Shown in pieces: positions 1 through 10,975 of a stretch of 64,000 bases of DNA. Position 1 is the first letter of the stretch. The number at the start of each line of letters is the position of its first letter. The notes below the pieces were generated by a model that did no database searches, was not told the DNA's origin, and was given only the letters and a program-made list of their open reading frames with translations. Location of the stretch: contig NZ_CP114909.1 in NCBI RefSeq assembly GCF_027497355.1, forward strand, positions 2,356,001-2,420,000. Reading direction: 5' to 3'. The position numbers and the translations under genes are program-made. The stretch is from Micromonospora sp. WMMA1947 (GTDB lineage: Bacteria; Actinomycetota; Actinomycetes; Mycobacteriales; Micromonosporaceae).

Positions 1-18
1 GCTCCGCCGCCCGCGGGT

Positions 19-73
19 AAGGAAGGGCCCCCTGTTAACGCATTCGGAGGTGGAAGGGCCCCTTATTAACACC
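19..73 (+). repeat. Dimeric palindromic interspersed repeat, copy 1
   Basis: Two imperfect copies of a 20-base unit (consensus GGAAGGGGCCCTTGTTAACG) lie head-to-tail, at about 20-41 and 51-72, separated by a short linker containing CGG. Each unit has a palindromic AAGGGGCCCTT-like core and ends in the palindrome GTTAAC (ATTAAC in the second unit). The same dimer recurs at 33003-33060, 33105-33161 (inverted) and 42856-42912. It lies just upstream of the beta-propeller gene. Confidence 0.85.
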
Positions 74-126
74 CCGGACCATGCAAGAAGCGCCGCGACA
101 CGCACCGCACGCGGCACGAGGGACCG

Positions 127-1578
127 GTGATCGTCGCTACCGTGTGCGGTGTGAAGGGCCTAGGGATACGCGGCTGGTTGCTGCTCGGGCTCGTCACCGT
201 GGTCGTCCTCGCCGCGACAGGCGTCTGGAACCCGTTCCCGGCGCTCTGGGACTGGGTCGACCGCAGCAAGCCGATAAGCGAGCCGGACGTGGTCTGGCAG
301 CAGCGCGTCGGCGGCACGCCGCGCAGCGTCACCATCGCTGGCGACACCGTGATCGTCGAGCAGCGCACCCGCATCGAGGCGCGCAACCTCGCCGACGGCG
401 GCCAGCTGTGGGAGCGCAAGGCCGACTGGTCGGCGGTCGCGGGCAACGGCCGGGAGTCGGTCGTCGCCGTGGGCAAGCTGCTCGACAAGGGGTACGAGGT
501 GCTCGACCCGGTCAGCGGCGTGACCCGTCGCCGCGACGACCGCGCGATTGCCGTCTGGACCTACCGGAACCTGCTGCTCGACGCGTACTGCGTGCAGGCC
601 ACCGACTGCACGCTGCGCGCCTGGGACCCGCGCGGCACCGCTCCGCTGTGGAGCGCGTTCCTGCCCGGCGTGCACAGCGGCGTACTCGCCGACAACCCGG
701 AACTCCTCGGCACCCGGCGGCTCGGCGCCACCCGGATCGACGGCGGGGTGGCCGGGCCGGAGTCCGTCCCGCCGCTGCTCGGCTTCCCGGTCGACGGCCG
801 GGTGCACGTGGTGGACACCGCCACCGGGCGGGTGCTCCAGAACGTCCAGCCGGGCCGGGAGGAGCGGCTCGCCGTGGTCGGCGGGCGGCTGCTGCGGATC
901 GCGGCCACCTCCCGCGACGGGAGCTGCTCCTACGCGGTCACCGCGGTGGACCCGGCGACCGGCCAGCAGGTGTGGCGGCGTACCGGGATCAACCTGCGCA
1001 CCGCCGACTACGCCGGCTGCGTGCAGCGGGAGGATCCGCAGGGCGGTCGCAACGTGATCATCGGGGTCGCCCCGGACGGGCGGGAGGCGGTGCTCGACGG
1101 GTACGACGGCCGGCTGCTGCAGGTCGGCGCGGACGGCGAGAAGCTGCTCGCCGTGGACGACCGCTACGCGGTGGTGCGCAGCGCCGACAAGGACTCGCTG
1201 CTGGGCCGGGAACTGTCGGCCGACCGGACCCGCTGGACCCGGCCGGCGGGTGGCAAGAGCGGTGCGGCACTCACCCCGTACGCGGCGGTGATCAGCGAGG
1301 AGAAGCCGTCCCGGCTGATCGCGGTCGAGCCGCGGGAGGGCCGGGTGCTGGTCGAGCTGCGGACCTCGGCGAACGCGCTGGCGGTCGGCCCGAACGGCAT
1401 GATCATCGGCGAGGGGCGGGAGATCGGGTACGTCCGCTGGGGCGCCGGCACGGGCGAGGCGCCGGGGCCGGGCCAGGACGGCGCTCCGGTGGCGCCGGAC
1501 CCGGACGGAAGCTGGCGGCCGCCGAGCGACCAGGGCAGTTGCGGGCCGAAACGGGAACTCTGCGCTGACGGCAAGTGA
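127..1578 (+). CDS. Membrane-anchored PQQ-like beta-propeller protein
   Basis: The 483-residue product has one N-terminal membrane helix (about residues 15-34) and an extracytoplasmic domain made of repeated propeller blades. Blade-like segments with the pattern hydrophobic-x-D/A-x-x-x-G-x-x-x-W are visible, for example RAWDPRGTAPLW, VDTATGRVL, VDPATGQQVWRR and VEPREGRVL, so roughly six PQQ/YVTN-like repeats. Proteins of this type in actinobacteria have no assigned enzymatic role; a binding or scaffold function outside the membrane is inference. The start is ambiguous: GTG at 127, 142 or 151 would all keep the helix, and no clear ribosome binding site decides it. It reads toward the fumarase gene 76 bases downstream. 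Confidence 0.8.
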   Translation: MIVATVCGVKGLGIRGWLLLGLVTVVVLAATGVWNPFPALWDWVDRSKPISEPDVVWQQRVGGTPRSVTIAGDTVIVEQRTRIEARNLADGGQLWERKADWSAVAGNGRESVVAVGKLLDKGYEVLDPVSGVTRRRDDRAIAVWTYRNLLLDAYCVQATDCTLRAWDPRGTAPLWSAFLPGVHSGVLADNPELLGTRRLGATRIDGGVAGPESVPPLLGFPVDGRVHVVDTATGRVLQNVQPGREERLAVVGGRLLRIAATSRDGSCSYAVTAVDPATGQQVWRRTGINLRTADYAGCVQREDPQGGRNVIIGVAPDGREAVLDGYDGRLLQVGADGEKLLAVDDRYAVVRSADKDSLLGRELSADRTRWTRPAGGKSGAALTPYAAVISEEKPSRLIAVEPREGRVLVELRTSANALAVGPNGMIIGEGREIGYVRWGAGTGEAPGPGQDGAPVAPDPDGSWRPPSDQGSCGPKRELCADGK

Positions 1579-1640
1579 CACCGGGTGAGAGCGTCGTCCC
1601 ACGACCCACCTGCGGGTGTCACCGATCGACGGCTCTGCCC

Positions 1641-1646
1641 TAGGCT
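1641..1646 (+). promoter_or_regulatory. Leaderless -10 box for class I fumarase
   Basis: TAGGCT ends 8 bases before the ATG at 1655 and no Shine-Dalgarno sequence precedes that ATG, so transcription probably starts at or next to the start codon. Confidence 0.5.
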
Positions 1647-1654
1647 TTTCGGTC

Positions 1655-3322
<1,668 letters not shown>

Positions 3323-3336
3323 GTTCGGACGTACGC

Positions 3337-3370
3337 GAGGGGCGCCCGGGAGTGAACCCGGGCGCCCCTC
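3337..3370 (+). terminator. Hairpin terminator after class I fumarase
   Basis: A 14-base-pair perfect stem (arms 3337-3350 and 3357-3370) with a 6-base loop, 15 bases after the fumarase stop codon. There is no U-tract, as is usual in GC-rich actinobacteria. Confidence 0.7.
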
Positions 3371-3395
3371 GGCGTGTCCGTCGTGCATCGACATC

Positions 3396-3431
3396 GGTGC
3401 GCCTGCCGACCGAGCGGCCGACAGGCGCACC
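3396..3431. other. Inverted repeat between terminator and SARP promoter
   Basis: GGTGCGCCTG (3396-3405) is matched by CAGGCGCACC (3422-3431) around a 16-base loop. It may be a second terminator or a structured element upstream of the SARP gene; the sequence alone does not distinguish these. Confidence 0.4.
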
Positions 3432-3480
3432 GCCCCCGTCGGATGTCGTCACCGACAACCCGCGACGAGTCTGGGTGCCG

Positions 3481-3509
3481 TCGCTATCGGATCGCTATCG
3501 CCTCGACGA
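3481..3509 (+). promoter_or_regulatory. Candidate SARP box (direct heptamer repeats)
   Basis: TCGCTAT at 3481-3487 is repeated exactly at 3492-3498 with a 4-base spacer, giving the 11-base periodicity typical of SARP binding sites. A degenerate third unit, TCGACGA, follows at 3503-3509 in the same phase. A -10-like TACGCT lies at 3531-3536, placing the third unit near the -35 region of the SARP gene's promoter. Autoregulation is inference. Confidence 0.5.
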
Positions 3510-3548
3510 GGCGTTCGGTGACCGTAGGGCTACGCTGCTGGAAGTTGC

Positions 3549-6542
3549 ATGCGGCGGGCGGGGGCGCGGGTGCGGTTCGGGATCTTGGGACCCTTACGGC
3601 TTGGCGGTGGCGAAGCCACAGTTACCGCGGGCCGGGACCGGACCGTGCTCGCCATGCTGTTGCTGCGCCCGGGCCGTGTGGTGCCGGTGGAGGACCTGGT
3701 CGACGCCGTCTGGGAGGAACGCCCTCCGGCCACCGCGCGGACCCAGCTCCAGATCTGTGTGTCGCGACTGCGGCAGCGGTTCGCGGCGCTCGGGCTGCCG
3801 GCTGACACGATCGTCACCGACCCGGCCGGCTACGGCTTGCGGGTGGGGCCGGACGACCTCGACGCGGAGACGTTCGCCCGTACCGTCGAGGCGGCCCGAG
3901 CCGAGGCCGCCACCGGCCGGCTGACCGACGCGCGGCACCGCTTCCGGGCCGCCCTGGATCTCTGGCGCGGCCCGGCGCTGGCGGGCATACCCGCCCAGAG
4001 TGTGCGGCGGCGAGCCCAGGCGCTCGACGAGCAGCGGCTCGCCGTGCTGGAGGAGTGCGTCGACGTCGAGCTGCGGCTACGCCGAGCGGCGGAGCTGGTC
4101 GACGAGCTGACCGAGGCGGTCGACCGCAACCCGCTGCGGGAACGGCTCCGGGGGCAGCTCATGCTGGCCCTCTCGACGGTCGGCCGCCACGCGGACGCGC
4201 TTGCCGTCTACCGGGAGGGCCGGCGGATCTACGCCGAGGAACTGGGCATCGAGCCCGGCGCGGCGTTGCAGGAACTGCACCAGCGGCTGCTCGCCGGTGA
4301 CCTGGCGCTGGGCGGGCCGGAGAGCCGGACCGGCGCCCCGGTGCGGGCGCTGCCACGGGCGATCGGCGACTTCACCGGACGGCGGCAGACCGTGGCCCGG
4401 CTGGTGAAGGAGATCGAGGAGGAGGCAATCCGCGTCCAGCTCATCGACGGCATGGCGGGCAGTGGCAAGACGACGCTCGCCGTCCAGGTGGCCGGCGCGG
4501 TCGCCGACCGGTTTCCCGACGCGCAACTCTTCATCGACCTGCACGGGCACAGCGAACGCAGCCCGGTGGCCACGACCGCGGCCGTGGCCACCCTGCTCCG
4601 GCAGCTCGGCGTACCCCCCGAGCGGGTGCCGGTCGACCTGGCGGACCGGCTGGCGACGTGGCGTTCGGAGCTGGCCGGCCGGCGGGCCGTGGTGGTGCTC
4701 GACAACGCCGCCGACGCCGGCCAGGTCGCGCCGTTGCTGCCCAACGGGCCGGACTGCCTGGTGCTGATCACCAGCCGCCGCCGGCTGGTCGGCCTGGACG
4801 CGGGCCGGCCGTCCTCGCTGCCGGTGCTCGACAGCGACGAGGCGGTCGAGCTGCTGGCTCGGGTGGCCGGCGTGGAGCGGGTCACCGCCGAGCCCGAGGC
4901 GGCGGCGGAGGTGGCCCGGCGCTGCGGTCATCTGCCGCTCGCCCTGCGGCTGGCCGGGGCCCGGCTCGCGCACCGGCCGCGCTGGCGGGTGGCCGATCTG
5001 GCCGAGCGGCTGGCCGGGGCGTCCGACCCGCTGGCCGAGCTGGTCGCCGGCGAACGCTCGGTGGCCCGGGCCTTCGCGCTGTCGTACGAGCAGGTGTCAC
5101 CGGTCGCGCAGCGGGTCTTCCGGCTGCTCGGGCTGCACCCGGGCGTCCACGCCGACAACCGGGTGCCGGCGGTGCTCGCGGAGCTGCCGCTGCCGGCGGC
5201 CCAGGACGCGCTCGACGAGCTGGTCGACGCGCACCTCGTCGAGGAGACGGAACCGGGCCGCTACCGGCTGCACGACCTGATCCGGGAGTACGCCCGGATG
5301 CTCGGCGCGCAACGCGAGTCGCCCGAGGAGCGGAGGGCGGCGACGGCCCGGCTCCTCGACTTTCACCTGCACGTCGCCGCGATCCTCGTGAAGTCGCTGG
5401 AGCCGGTCGTCCTGCACCCCCTGCCGGAACCGGCGCGGCCCGACCTGGTGGCGGCGGCCACCGGCCTCGGCCGTCAGTGGCTGGAGGAGAACAGGCCGAC
5501 CATGACGGCGCTCGTCCGGTTGGCCGAGAACGAGGGTTTCCTCCGGCAGTGCTGGCAGCTCGCCCGGGTCGGCTGGGCGATGAACTTCTACGGCGGTCAT
5601 CTCGACGATCTGGTGGAGACACACCAGATCGGACTGCGTGCCGCCGAGCGTCTGGGTGACGACGAGGCCGTGGCGACGATGCTCAACTATCTGGCTTCGG
5701 CGGACTACCGCCGGGGGCGGTTCGCCGAAGCCGTCCGGCGGATGGAGGTGGCGGTCGGCATCTACCGGCGGCTCGGCCGCCCGGACGAGTTGAGCAGGGC
5801 GCTCGGCAACCTCGGCACGGCGTACGGAGTCGACGGGCATCCTCGGCTGGCCATCGAGGTGTTCGAGTCGTTGGCGGTGCTCACCCGCCGGCTGGCGGAC
5901 CCGACCGCGCTGATCAACTGGCTCAACAACCTGTCGTTCACCCTGATCGGGATCGGCCGCTACGACGAGGCCGCGCGGATATGCCGCAACCAGATGGCCC
6001 TGGCTCGGCAACGCGGCGACCTGCGGCAGCTCGGCAATGCGATCGGCCACCTCGGCATGGCGCGGCACCGGCGTGGGGAGTGCGGCCCCGCGCTCCGGCT
6101 CCTGCGTGCCGCCCTGGGACTCAAGCGCCGGGTGGGCAACCGCTACGGCGAGGGTGAGCTGCTCAACGAGCTGGGCGCGCTGGAGCGCGAGGAGGGCCGG
6201 CCGGAGTCGGCCGCCCGGCTGCACTGGGAGGGGCTCGTCGCCATGACCGACGCGGGGGATCTGGTCGGGCAGTGCGCGTCCCGGAACCTGCTGGCCCGGG
6301 CGATCCTCGACCAGGGCGACGTCGCCAGCGCGCTGGACCTGCACCGTCGGGTGCTCAGCGACGCCACCCGGCTCAGCGCCCGCTACGAGCAGGCCCGCGC
6401 GCTCGACGGCATGGCCCGCTGCATGGGGCACACCGACGCCGACCAGGCCCGCCGGTACGCCGGCCGCGCGCTGGCGCTGTTCCGCCAGGTCGAGTCGCCG
6501 GACGGGCGGGAGACCGAGGAGCTGCTGGCGGAGCTGGGCTGA
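3549..6542 (+). CDS. AfsR-like SARP regulator with NB-ARC and TPR domains
   Basis: This 997-residue cytoplasmic transcription activator has the AfsR layout. It begins with an OmpR-type winged-helix DNA-binding domain (about residues 8-95), followed by a bacterial transcriptional activation domain (about 100-245). Next is an NB-ARC ATPase with P-loop GSGKT at about 304-308 and the Walker B-like VVVLDNA, then TPR repeats through about residues 660-990. Such proteins couple ATP binding and TPR-mediated sensing to activation of secondary-metabolism genes. The start may be ATG 3549 or GTG 3570 (RFGILGPL is the usual beginning of the domain). No biosynthetic cluster is present here; it sits alone between two fumarase genes. 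A SARP-box-like direct repeat lies in its own promoter. Confidence 0.9.
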   Translation: MRRAGARVRFGILGPLRLGGGEATVTAGRDRTVLAMLLLRPGRVVPVEDLVDAVWEERPPATARTQLQICVSRLRQRFAALGLPADTIVTDPAGYGLRVGPDDLDAETFARTVEAARAEAATGRLTDARHRFRAALDLWRGPALAGIPAQSVRRRAQALDEQRLAVLEECVDVELRLRRAAELVDELTEAVDRNPLRERLRGQLMLALSTVGRHADALAVYREGRRIYAEELGIEPGAALQELHQRLLAGDLALGGPESRTGAPVRALPRAIGDFTGRRQTVARLVKEIEEEAIRVQLIDGMAGSGKTTLAVQVAGAVADRFPDAQLFIDLHGHSERSPVATTAAVATLLRQLGVPPERVPVDLADRLATWRSELAGRRAVVVLDNAADAGQVAPLLPNGPDCLVLITSRRRLVGLDAGRPSSLPVLDSDEAVELLARVAGVERVTAEPEAAAEVARRCGHLPLALRLAGARLAHRPRWRVADLAERLAGASDPLAELVAGERSVARAFALSYEQVSPVAQRVFRLLGLHPGVHADNRVPAVLAELPLPAAQDALDELVDAHLVEETEPGRYRLHDLIREYARMLGAQRESPEERRAATARLLDFHLHVAAILVKSLEPVVLHPLPEPARPDLVAAATGLGRQWLEENRPTMTALVRLAENEGFLRQCWQLARVGWAMNFYGGHLDDLVETHQIGLRAAERLGDDEAVATMLNYLASADYRRGRFAEAVRRMEVAVGIYRRLGRPDELSRALGNLGTAYGVDGHPRLAIEVFESLAVLTRRLADPTALINWLNNLSFTLIGIGRYDEAARICRNQMALARQRGDLRQLGNAIGHLGMARHRRGECGPALRLLRAALGLKRRVGNRYGEGELLNELGALEREEGRPESAARLHWEGLVAMTDAGDLVGQCASRNLLARAILDQGDVASALDLHRRVLSDATRLSARYEQARALDGMARCMGHTDADQARRYAGRALALFRQVESPDGRETEELLAELG

Positions 6543-6586
6543 GGGCCGCGCCACTTTCCCTGCACACCGCCGGGAGGCGCGGCAGG

Positions 6587-7996
6587 ATGGTAGGCGTGAC
6601 GACTCCAGAGGCGACCGGCTACCGGATCGAACGCGACTCGATGGGCGAGGTGGAGGTGCCCGCCGAGGCGCTGTGGCGGGCGCAGACCCAGCGCGCGGTG
6701 CAGAACTTCCCGATCTCGGGGCGCGGGCTGGAACCGGCCCAGATCAAGGCCCTGGCGCAGATCAAGGGGGCGGCGGCCCTGGTCAACGGGGAGCTGGGGG
6801 TGATCGACGCGGACGTGGCGCAGGCGATCGCCACCGCCGCCGCGCACGTGGCCGAGGGCGGCTACGACGACCAGTTCCCGGTGGACGTGTTCCAGACCGG
6901 CTCCGGCACCTCGTCCAACATGAACACCAACGAGGTGATCGCCACCCTGGCGAGCCGCGAGCTGGGCCGGGACGTGCACCCGAACGACCACGTCAACGCG
7001 TCGCAGTCCAGCAACGACGTCTTCCCCACCTCGATCCACCTGGCCGCCACCCAGTTCGTGGTGGAGGATCTGATCCCGTCGCTGAAGCAGCTCGCGGGCG
7101 CGCTGGAGGAGAAGGCGGCCGAGTTCGAGACGGTGGTCAAGGCCGGGCGTACCCACCTGATGGACGCCACGCCGGTCACGCTCGGGCAGGAGTTCGGCGG
7201 CTACGCCGCGCAGGTCCGCTACGGCGTCGAGCGGCTGGAGTCGGCGCTGCCCCGGCTGGCCGAGCTGCCGCTGGGCGGCACCGCCGTCGGCACCGGCATC
7301 AACACGCCGCTGGGGTTCGCCGACCGGGTGATCGGCAAGCTGCGGGAGTCGACCGGTCTGCCGCTGACCGAGGCGCGCAACCACTTCGAGGCGCAGGGTG
7401 CCCGGGACGCGCTGGTGGAGACGTCCGGCCAGCTCCGTACCATCGCGGTCGGCCTCTACAAGATCGCCAACGACGTGCGCTGGATGGGCTCCGGGCCGCG
7501 CGCCGGGCTGCGTGAACTGCGCATCCCCGACCTCCAGCCGGGGTCGTCGATCATGCCGGGCAAGGTGAACCCGGTGGTGGCCGAGGCGATGCGGCAGGTC
7601 TGCGCCCAGGTGGTCGGCAACGACGCGGCGGTGGCGTTCGCCGGGTCGCAGGGCGACTTCGAGCTGAACGTGATGCTCCCGGTGATGGGCCGCAACCTGC
7701 TGGAGTCGATCAAGCTGATCGCCGCGTCCAGCCGGCTGTTCGCCGAGCGGCTGGTGGCCGGCCTGGTCGCGGACGCCGAGGTCTGCCTGGCGTACGCGGA
7801 GGGCTCGCCGTCGATCGTCACCCCGCTCAACCGCCACCTCGGGTACGACGAGGCCGCCTCGATCGCCAAGGAGGCGCTGGCCAAGCAGGTGTCCATCCGC
7901 GAGGTGGTGATCTCGCGGGGTCACGTCGACTCGGGCACGCTCACCGAGACCCAGCTGGACGAGGCGCTGGACCTGCTCCGGATGACCCACCCCTGA
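6587..7996 (+). CDS. fumC: Fumarate hydratase class II
   Basis: Cofactor-independent tetrameric fumarase of the fumarase/aspartase superfamily. The superfamily signature [11 protein letters not shown] is at about residues 319-329, and the substrate-binding SGTSSNMN and [15 protein letters not shown] segments are present. At 469 residues it has the usual length of about 465. ATG 6587 has GGGAGG 9 bases upstream; GTG 6596 is an alternative start with a leaderless-type CAGGAT box 7 bases upstream. It follows the SARP gene by 44 bases with no obvious terminator. It would allow malate formation when the iron-sulfur fumarase at 1655 is damaged by oxygen. Confidence 0.96.
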   Translation: MVGVTTPEATGYRIERDSMGEVEVPAEALWRAQTQRAVQNFPISGRGLEPAQIKALAQIKGAAALVNGELGVIDADVAQAIATAAAHVAEGGYDDQFPVDVFQTGSGTSSNMNTNEVIATLASRELGRDVHPNDHVNASQSSNDVFPTSIHLAATQFVVEDLIPSLKQLAGALEEKAAEFETVVKAGRTHLMDATPVTLGQEFGGYAAQVRYGVERLESALPRLAELPLGGTAVGTGINTPLGFADRVIGKLRESTGLPLTEARNHFEAQGARDALVETSGQLRTIAVGLYKIANDVRWMGSGPRAGLRELRIPDLQPGSSIMPGKVNPVVAEAMRQVCAQVVGNDAAVAFAGSQGDFELNVMLPVMGRNLLESIKLIAASSRLFAERLVAGLVADAEVCLAYAEGSPSIVTPLNRHLGYDEAASIAKEALAKQVSIREVVISRGHVDSGTLTETQLDEALDLLRMTHP

Positions 7997-8039
7997 GGGC
8001 GGCGCCGGTAATTGCCTCGACCCGTCACCGTGCGCGCGG

Positions 8040-8045
8040 CATGAT
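8040..8045 (+). promoter_or_regulatory. Leaderless -10 box for GNAT gene
   Basis: CATGAT ends 6 bases before GTG 8052, with no ribosome binding site between. Confidence 0.4.
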
Positions 8046-8051
8046 CCGACC

Positions 8052-8651
8052 GTGCGTGACGACGGTGGCGTGTTGCTGGAGACCGCGCGGCTGACGCTGC
8101 GCCGGTTCACGACGGACGATGTGGACCGGCTGGTGGCGCTGGACGCCGACCCGGAGGTCATGCGCTTCCTGACGGGCGGCGTGCCGACCCCGGCCGGGAC
8201 GTTCCGGGACGAGGTGCTGCCCCGGGTGCTCGCGCAGTACGACAGGTTCCCCGGGCTCGGCCGCTGGGCGACGCTCGACCGGTTCACCGGCGAGTTCCTC
8301 GGCTGGCACTCGCTCGACCCGTCCGACGACGGCGCCGAGGCGGAACTGGGCTACCGGCTGCGCCGCGCGACGTGGGGGCACGGGCTGGCCACCGAGGGCG
8401 CGCGGGCGCTGGTGCGCCACGCGTTCGACACGGTCGGCGTCCGCCGGGTGTGGGCGCAGACGATGGCGGTGAACGACCGTTCCCGTGCGGTCATGGCCCG
8501 CGCGGGGTTGCGCTACGTCCGCACGTTCCACCTGGCCTTCGACGACCCGATCCCGGGTACGGAGCACGGCGAGGTGGAGTACGAACTGCGCCGCGACGCC
8601 TGGCCCGCGATCCGTCAGGAGTGGGACGCGGCGGCCCTGCGGGCCCGGTAG
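8052..8651 (+). CDS. GNAT acetyltransferase, RimJ/RimL type
   Basis: This 199-residue protein has the RimJ/RimL-like opening (LLETARLTLRRFTTDD) and the acetyl-CoA-binding region around GLATEGARALVRHAFD. A second conserved segment, MAVNDRSRAVMARAGLRYV, is typical of acetyltransferases acting on protein N-termini or small amines. The substrate cannot be told from sequence. It probably starts at a leaderless GTG. Its 3' end overlaps the convergent CGNR regulator gene by 37 bases, so the two transcripts would be mutually antisense at their ends. Confidence 0.85.
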   Translation: MRDDGGVLLETARLTLRRFTTDDVDRLVALDADPEVMRFLTGGVPTPAGTFRDEVLPRVLAQYDRFPGLGRWATLDRFTGEFLGWHSLDPSDDGAEAELGYRLRRATWGHGLATEGARALVRHAFDTVGVRRVWAQTMAVNDRSRAVMARAGLRYVRTFHLAFDDPIPGTEHGEVEYELRRDAWPAIRQEWDAAALRAR

Positions 8652-9163
8652 GCGCTCACCGCAGCCCGGTTGCCGCAACCGGCGTCGCAGAACCGGCGGG
8701 ACCGGTTCCGGGACAGGTCGACCAGCACGTTGTCGCAGTCGGGGTGGTCGCAGTGCCGCAGCCGGCTCAGTTCGCCCATCCGGACCAGGTCGGCCATCGC
8801 CATCGCGGCTTCGACAGCCATCCGGGTCGCCAGCGGTGCGTCCTGTGGTACGGCGTGCACGTGGTACGGCTCGTCGTCGTGCCGGACGAGTTGCGGCAGC
8901 GCGTGCGACTCGCGCAGCAGTCCGTTGACGATCGCCACCACCTCGTCGATGTCGGCGTACCAGATGCGGCGCAGCCGGGGCCGCAGCGCGCGGACCTGAC
9001 GCAGTTCGGTCTCGGAGTGCTCGTGTCGGCCGCTCCACCCGTGCATGGTGAAGAAGCCGTCGAGGGCGGTCACGTCGGGCAGCCCCTCCCGGCCGTTGCC
9101 GGCGGTGTTCACCAGCGCGGCGGCGGCGACGAGCGCGCATTCGGTGTCATGAGCAAAAAGCAA
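8615..9163 (-). CDS. CGNR zinc-finger (ABATE domain) transcription regulator
   Basis: This 182-residue protein has the two-part architecture of the CGNR family. An N-terminal ABATE-type ligand/stress domain comes first (about residues 1-125, with the characteristic ALVNT near the start), then a C-terminal zinc-finger helix with C-x4-C...C-x3-C spacing ending in CGNRAAVSAYRARR, the motif that names the family. These act as DNA-binding regulators, often next to transporter genes. The TTG start at 9163 is supported by AGGAG 5 bases upstream. It is divergent from the EamA transporter gene 72 bases away, so it plausibly regulates that exporter; this is inference. Confidence 0.88.
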   Translation of the reverse strand: MLFAHDTECALVAAAALVNTAGNGREGLPDVTALDGFFTMHGWSGRHEHSETELRQVRALRPRLRRIWYADIDEVVAIVNGLLRESHALPQLVRHDDEPYHVHAVPQDAPLATRMAVEAAMAMADLVRMGELSRLRHCDHPDCDNVLVDLSRNRSRRFCDAGCGNRAAVSAYRARRAAASHS

Positions 9164-9164
9164 C

Positions 9165-9194
9165 TTGACTCCTGTCAGGGGCTCCGCCTAGCGT
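9165..9194 (+). promoter_or_regulatory. Promoter of the EamA-HAD pair
   Basis: TTGACT (9165-9170) and TAGCGT (9189-9194) are separated by 18 bases in the CGNR/EamA divergent interval. The -35 box overlaps the ribosome binding site of the CGNR gene on the other strand, so use of the two directions should interfere. Confidence 0.5.
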
Positions 9195-9235
9195 CATCAG
9201 CATAACCTTCCTTCACTCATGACCGGGAGATGCCG

Positions 9236-10192
9236 ATGCGGGAACGGTCAAGCGTCGGGCTCAGCCTGGCACTGCTGTCCGCGATCACGTTCGCCACCTC
9301 GGGCACCTTTGCCCGTCCGCTGATCACCGGTGAGTGGTCGGCGGTCGCTGTGGTGATCGCCCGGGTCGGCATCGCCGCCCTGGTGCTCGCCGTCCCCGCG
9401 GTGCTGGCACTGCGCGGCAGGTGGGCGGTGCTGCGCCGCAACGCGGGCACCGTCGTGCTGTTCGGGCTGCTCGGCGTGGCCACGGCGCAGGCGTGCTTCT
9501 TCAACGCGGTCCGCTACCTCCCGGTCGGCGTGGCGCTGCTGCTGGAATACCTCGGCATCGTGCTCGTGGTCGGATGGATGTGGCTGGTCCACGGGCAGCG
9601 CCCCCGGCTGCTCACCGTGGCCGGCTCGGTCACCGCCCTGTGTGGACTGGGACTCGTCCTCGACCTCACCGGCGCCGCGCGACTGGACCCGGTGGGCGTG
9701 CTGTGGGGCCTGGGTGCGGGCGTCGGGCTGGCCGGTTACTTCGTCATCGCCGGCCGGATCGACGCGGGCCTGCCCTCGGTGGTGATGGCCAGCGGCGGCA
9801 TGGCCGTCGGCGCGCTGGTGCTGCTCCTGCTCGGCGGCCTGGGAGCGCTGCCGCTCGCGGCCGGCACCGCCGACGTCACCTTCGGCGGGCACCGGGTGAG
9901 CTGGCTGGTGCCGATCGCCGGGCTGTCGCTCATCGCCGCAGTGGTCGCGTACCTTTCCGGGGTCGCCGGCACCCGGCTGCTCGGTGCGCGGCTGTCCTCC
10001 TTCGTGGGGCTGACCGAGGTGATGTTCGCGGTGCTGATCGCCTGGCTGGTGCTCGACGAACTGCCCAGCCTGATCCAGCTGGCCGGCGGCGTGCTGATCC
10101 TCGGCGGCGTCGCGCTGGTCCGGGCGGACGAACTGCGGGGCACACCGTCGGCGCCTTCGCCAGCCGAGCCGGTGCTGGCAGGCGACCGATGA
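9236..10192 (+). CDS. EamA/DMT-family transporter
   Basis: The 318-residue inner-membrane protein has about ten hydrophobic segments in two homologous EamA halves; the second half begins near residue 150 (PVGVLWGLGAGVGLAGYFVIAG). Members export or import metabolites such as amino acids; the substrate is unknown. ATG 9236 has GGGAG at a good distance, whereas ATG 9230 overlaps that site. The stop codon overlaps the start of the HAD gene in an ATGA arrangement, so the two are translationally coupled. The adjacent divergent CGNR regulator is the likely controller. Confidence 0.9.
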   Translation: MRERSSVGLSLALLSAITFATSGTFARPLITGEWSAVAVVIARVGIAALVLAVPAVLALRGRWAVLRRNAGTVVLFGLLGVATAQACFFNAVRYLPVGVALLLEYLGIVLVVGWMWLVHGQRPRLLTVAGSVTALCGLGLVLDLTGAARLDPVGVLWGLGAGVGLAGYFVIAGRIDAGLPSVVMASGGMAVGALVLLLLGGLGALPLAAGTADVTFGGHRVSWLVPIAGLSLIAAVVAYLSGVAGTRLLGARLSSFVGLTEVMFAVLIAWLVLDELPSLIQLAGGVLILGGVALVRADELRGTPSAPSPAEPVLAGDR

Positions 10193-10887
10193 GCGAGCCG
10201 CGTGGCGCTGTCGTCTTCGACGCGGACGAGACACTCGTCGACCTGCGCCCGGCGGTCACCGGTGCCCTCGTCGCCGTACTGGAGGAGATGCGGCGGCGGA
10301 CGCCGGCGGCGGCCGGGGTGGTGCTCGCGGACCTGGAGGGGGACTGGGGTGCCGTCTTCGGCGCGCTCAGCGCCGCCCCGGTGCAGGAGATCCGGCGGGC
10401 CGCGCTGGCCCGCTCGCTGGCCCGGGCCGGGCTGGAGGCGGACCTGGACGAGTTCGCGGCGTTGTTCTTCGCCCGCCGGTACGCGCTGAGCCGGCCCTTC
10501 CCCGACGCGCTGCCCGCGCTGGCGGCGCTGCGCCCGCACCACCTGCTGGGCTTCGCCACGAACGGCAACAGCCGCGCCGAACGCTGCGGCCTCGCCGGGC
10601 AGTTCGCCTTCGAGCTGTACGCGCACGAGGGTGGCCTGCCCAAGAAACCGGCGCCGGAGTTCTTCGCGGCGGTGGTGGCGGCGACCGGGCTGCCCGCCGC
10701 GCGCATCGTCCACGTGGGCGACTCGCCGGCACACGACGTGGCCGCCGCCCAGCGGGCCGGGCTGCGCGCGGTCTGGCTCAACCGGGCCGGGCTGCCCCGC
10801 CCGCGCGGCCTCGAACCGGATGCCGAGGTGTCCACCCTGGCCGGACTGTCCACGGTGCTCGACACCTTGACAAACGCGAATGCCTAG
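10189..10887 (+). CDS. HAD-superfamily hydrolase
   Basis: This 232-residue cytoplasmic phosphatase-like enzyme has HAD motif I as DADET (nucleophile D11, acid/base D13), a helical cap of about 100 residues, motif III lysine in LPKKPAPEFF and motif IV VHVGDSPAHD. It resembles the haloacid dehalogenase/phosphoglycolate phosphatase-like subgroup that acts on small phosphorylated metabolites; the substrate is not predictable. Its ATG overlaps the EamA stop codon by 4 bases. Coupling with a transporter suggests dephosphorylation of a compound that the transporter handles, but that is inference. Confidence 0.88.
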   Translation: MSEPRGAVVFDADETLVDLRPAVTGALVAVLEEMRRRTPAAAGVVLADLEGDWGAVFGALSAAPVQEIRRAALARSLARAGLEADLDEFAALFFARRYALSRPFPDALPALAALRPHHLLGFATNGNSRAERCGLAGQFAFELYAHEGGLPKKPAPEFFAAVVAATGLPAARIVHVGDSPAHDVAAAQRAGLRAVWLNRAGLPRPRGLEPDAEVSTLAGLSTVLDTLTNANA

Positions 10888-10975
10888 TTGAGGCCGATAA
10901 CGGACGTCGATCTGGCGGAACCGGCTCCCGTGATGTGGGATGACACCACGTCCCTCAACGAGAGGATCTGATGTG

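Noticed and set aside
3549..6542. Regulator as part of an antibiotic gene cluster
   Set aside because: No biosynthetic genes (PKS, NRPS, terpene, RiPP) lie on either side; the neighbours are primary-metabolism genes.
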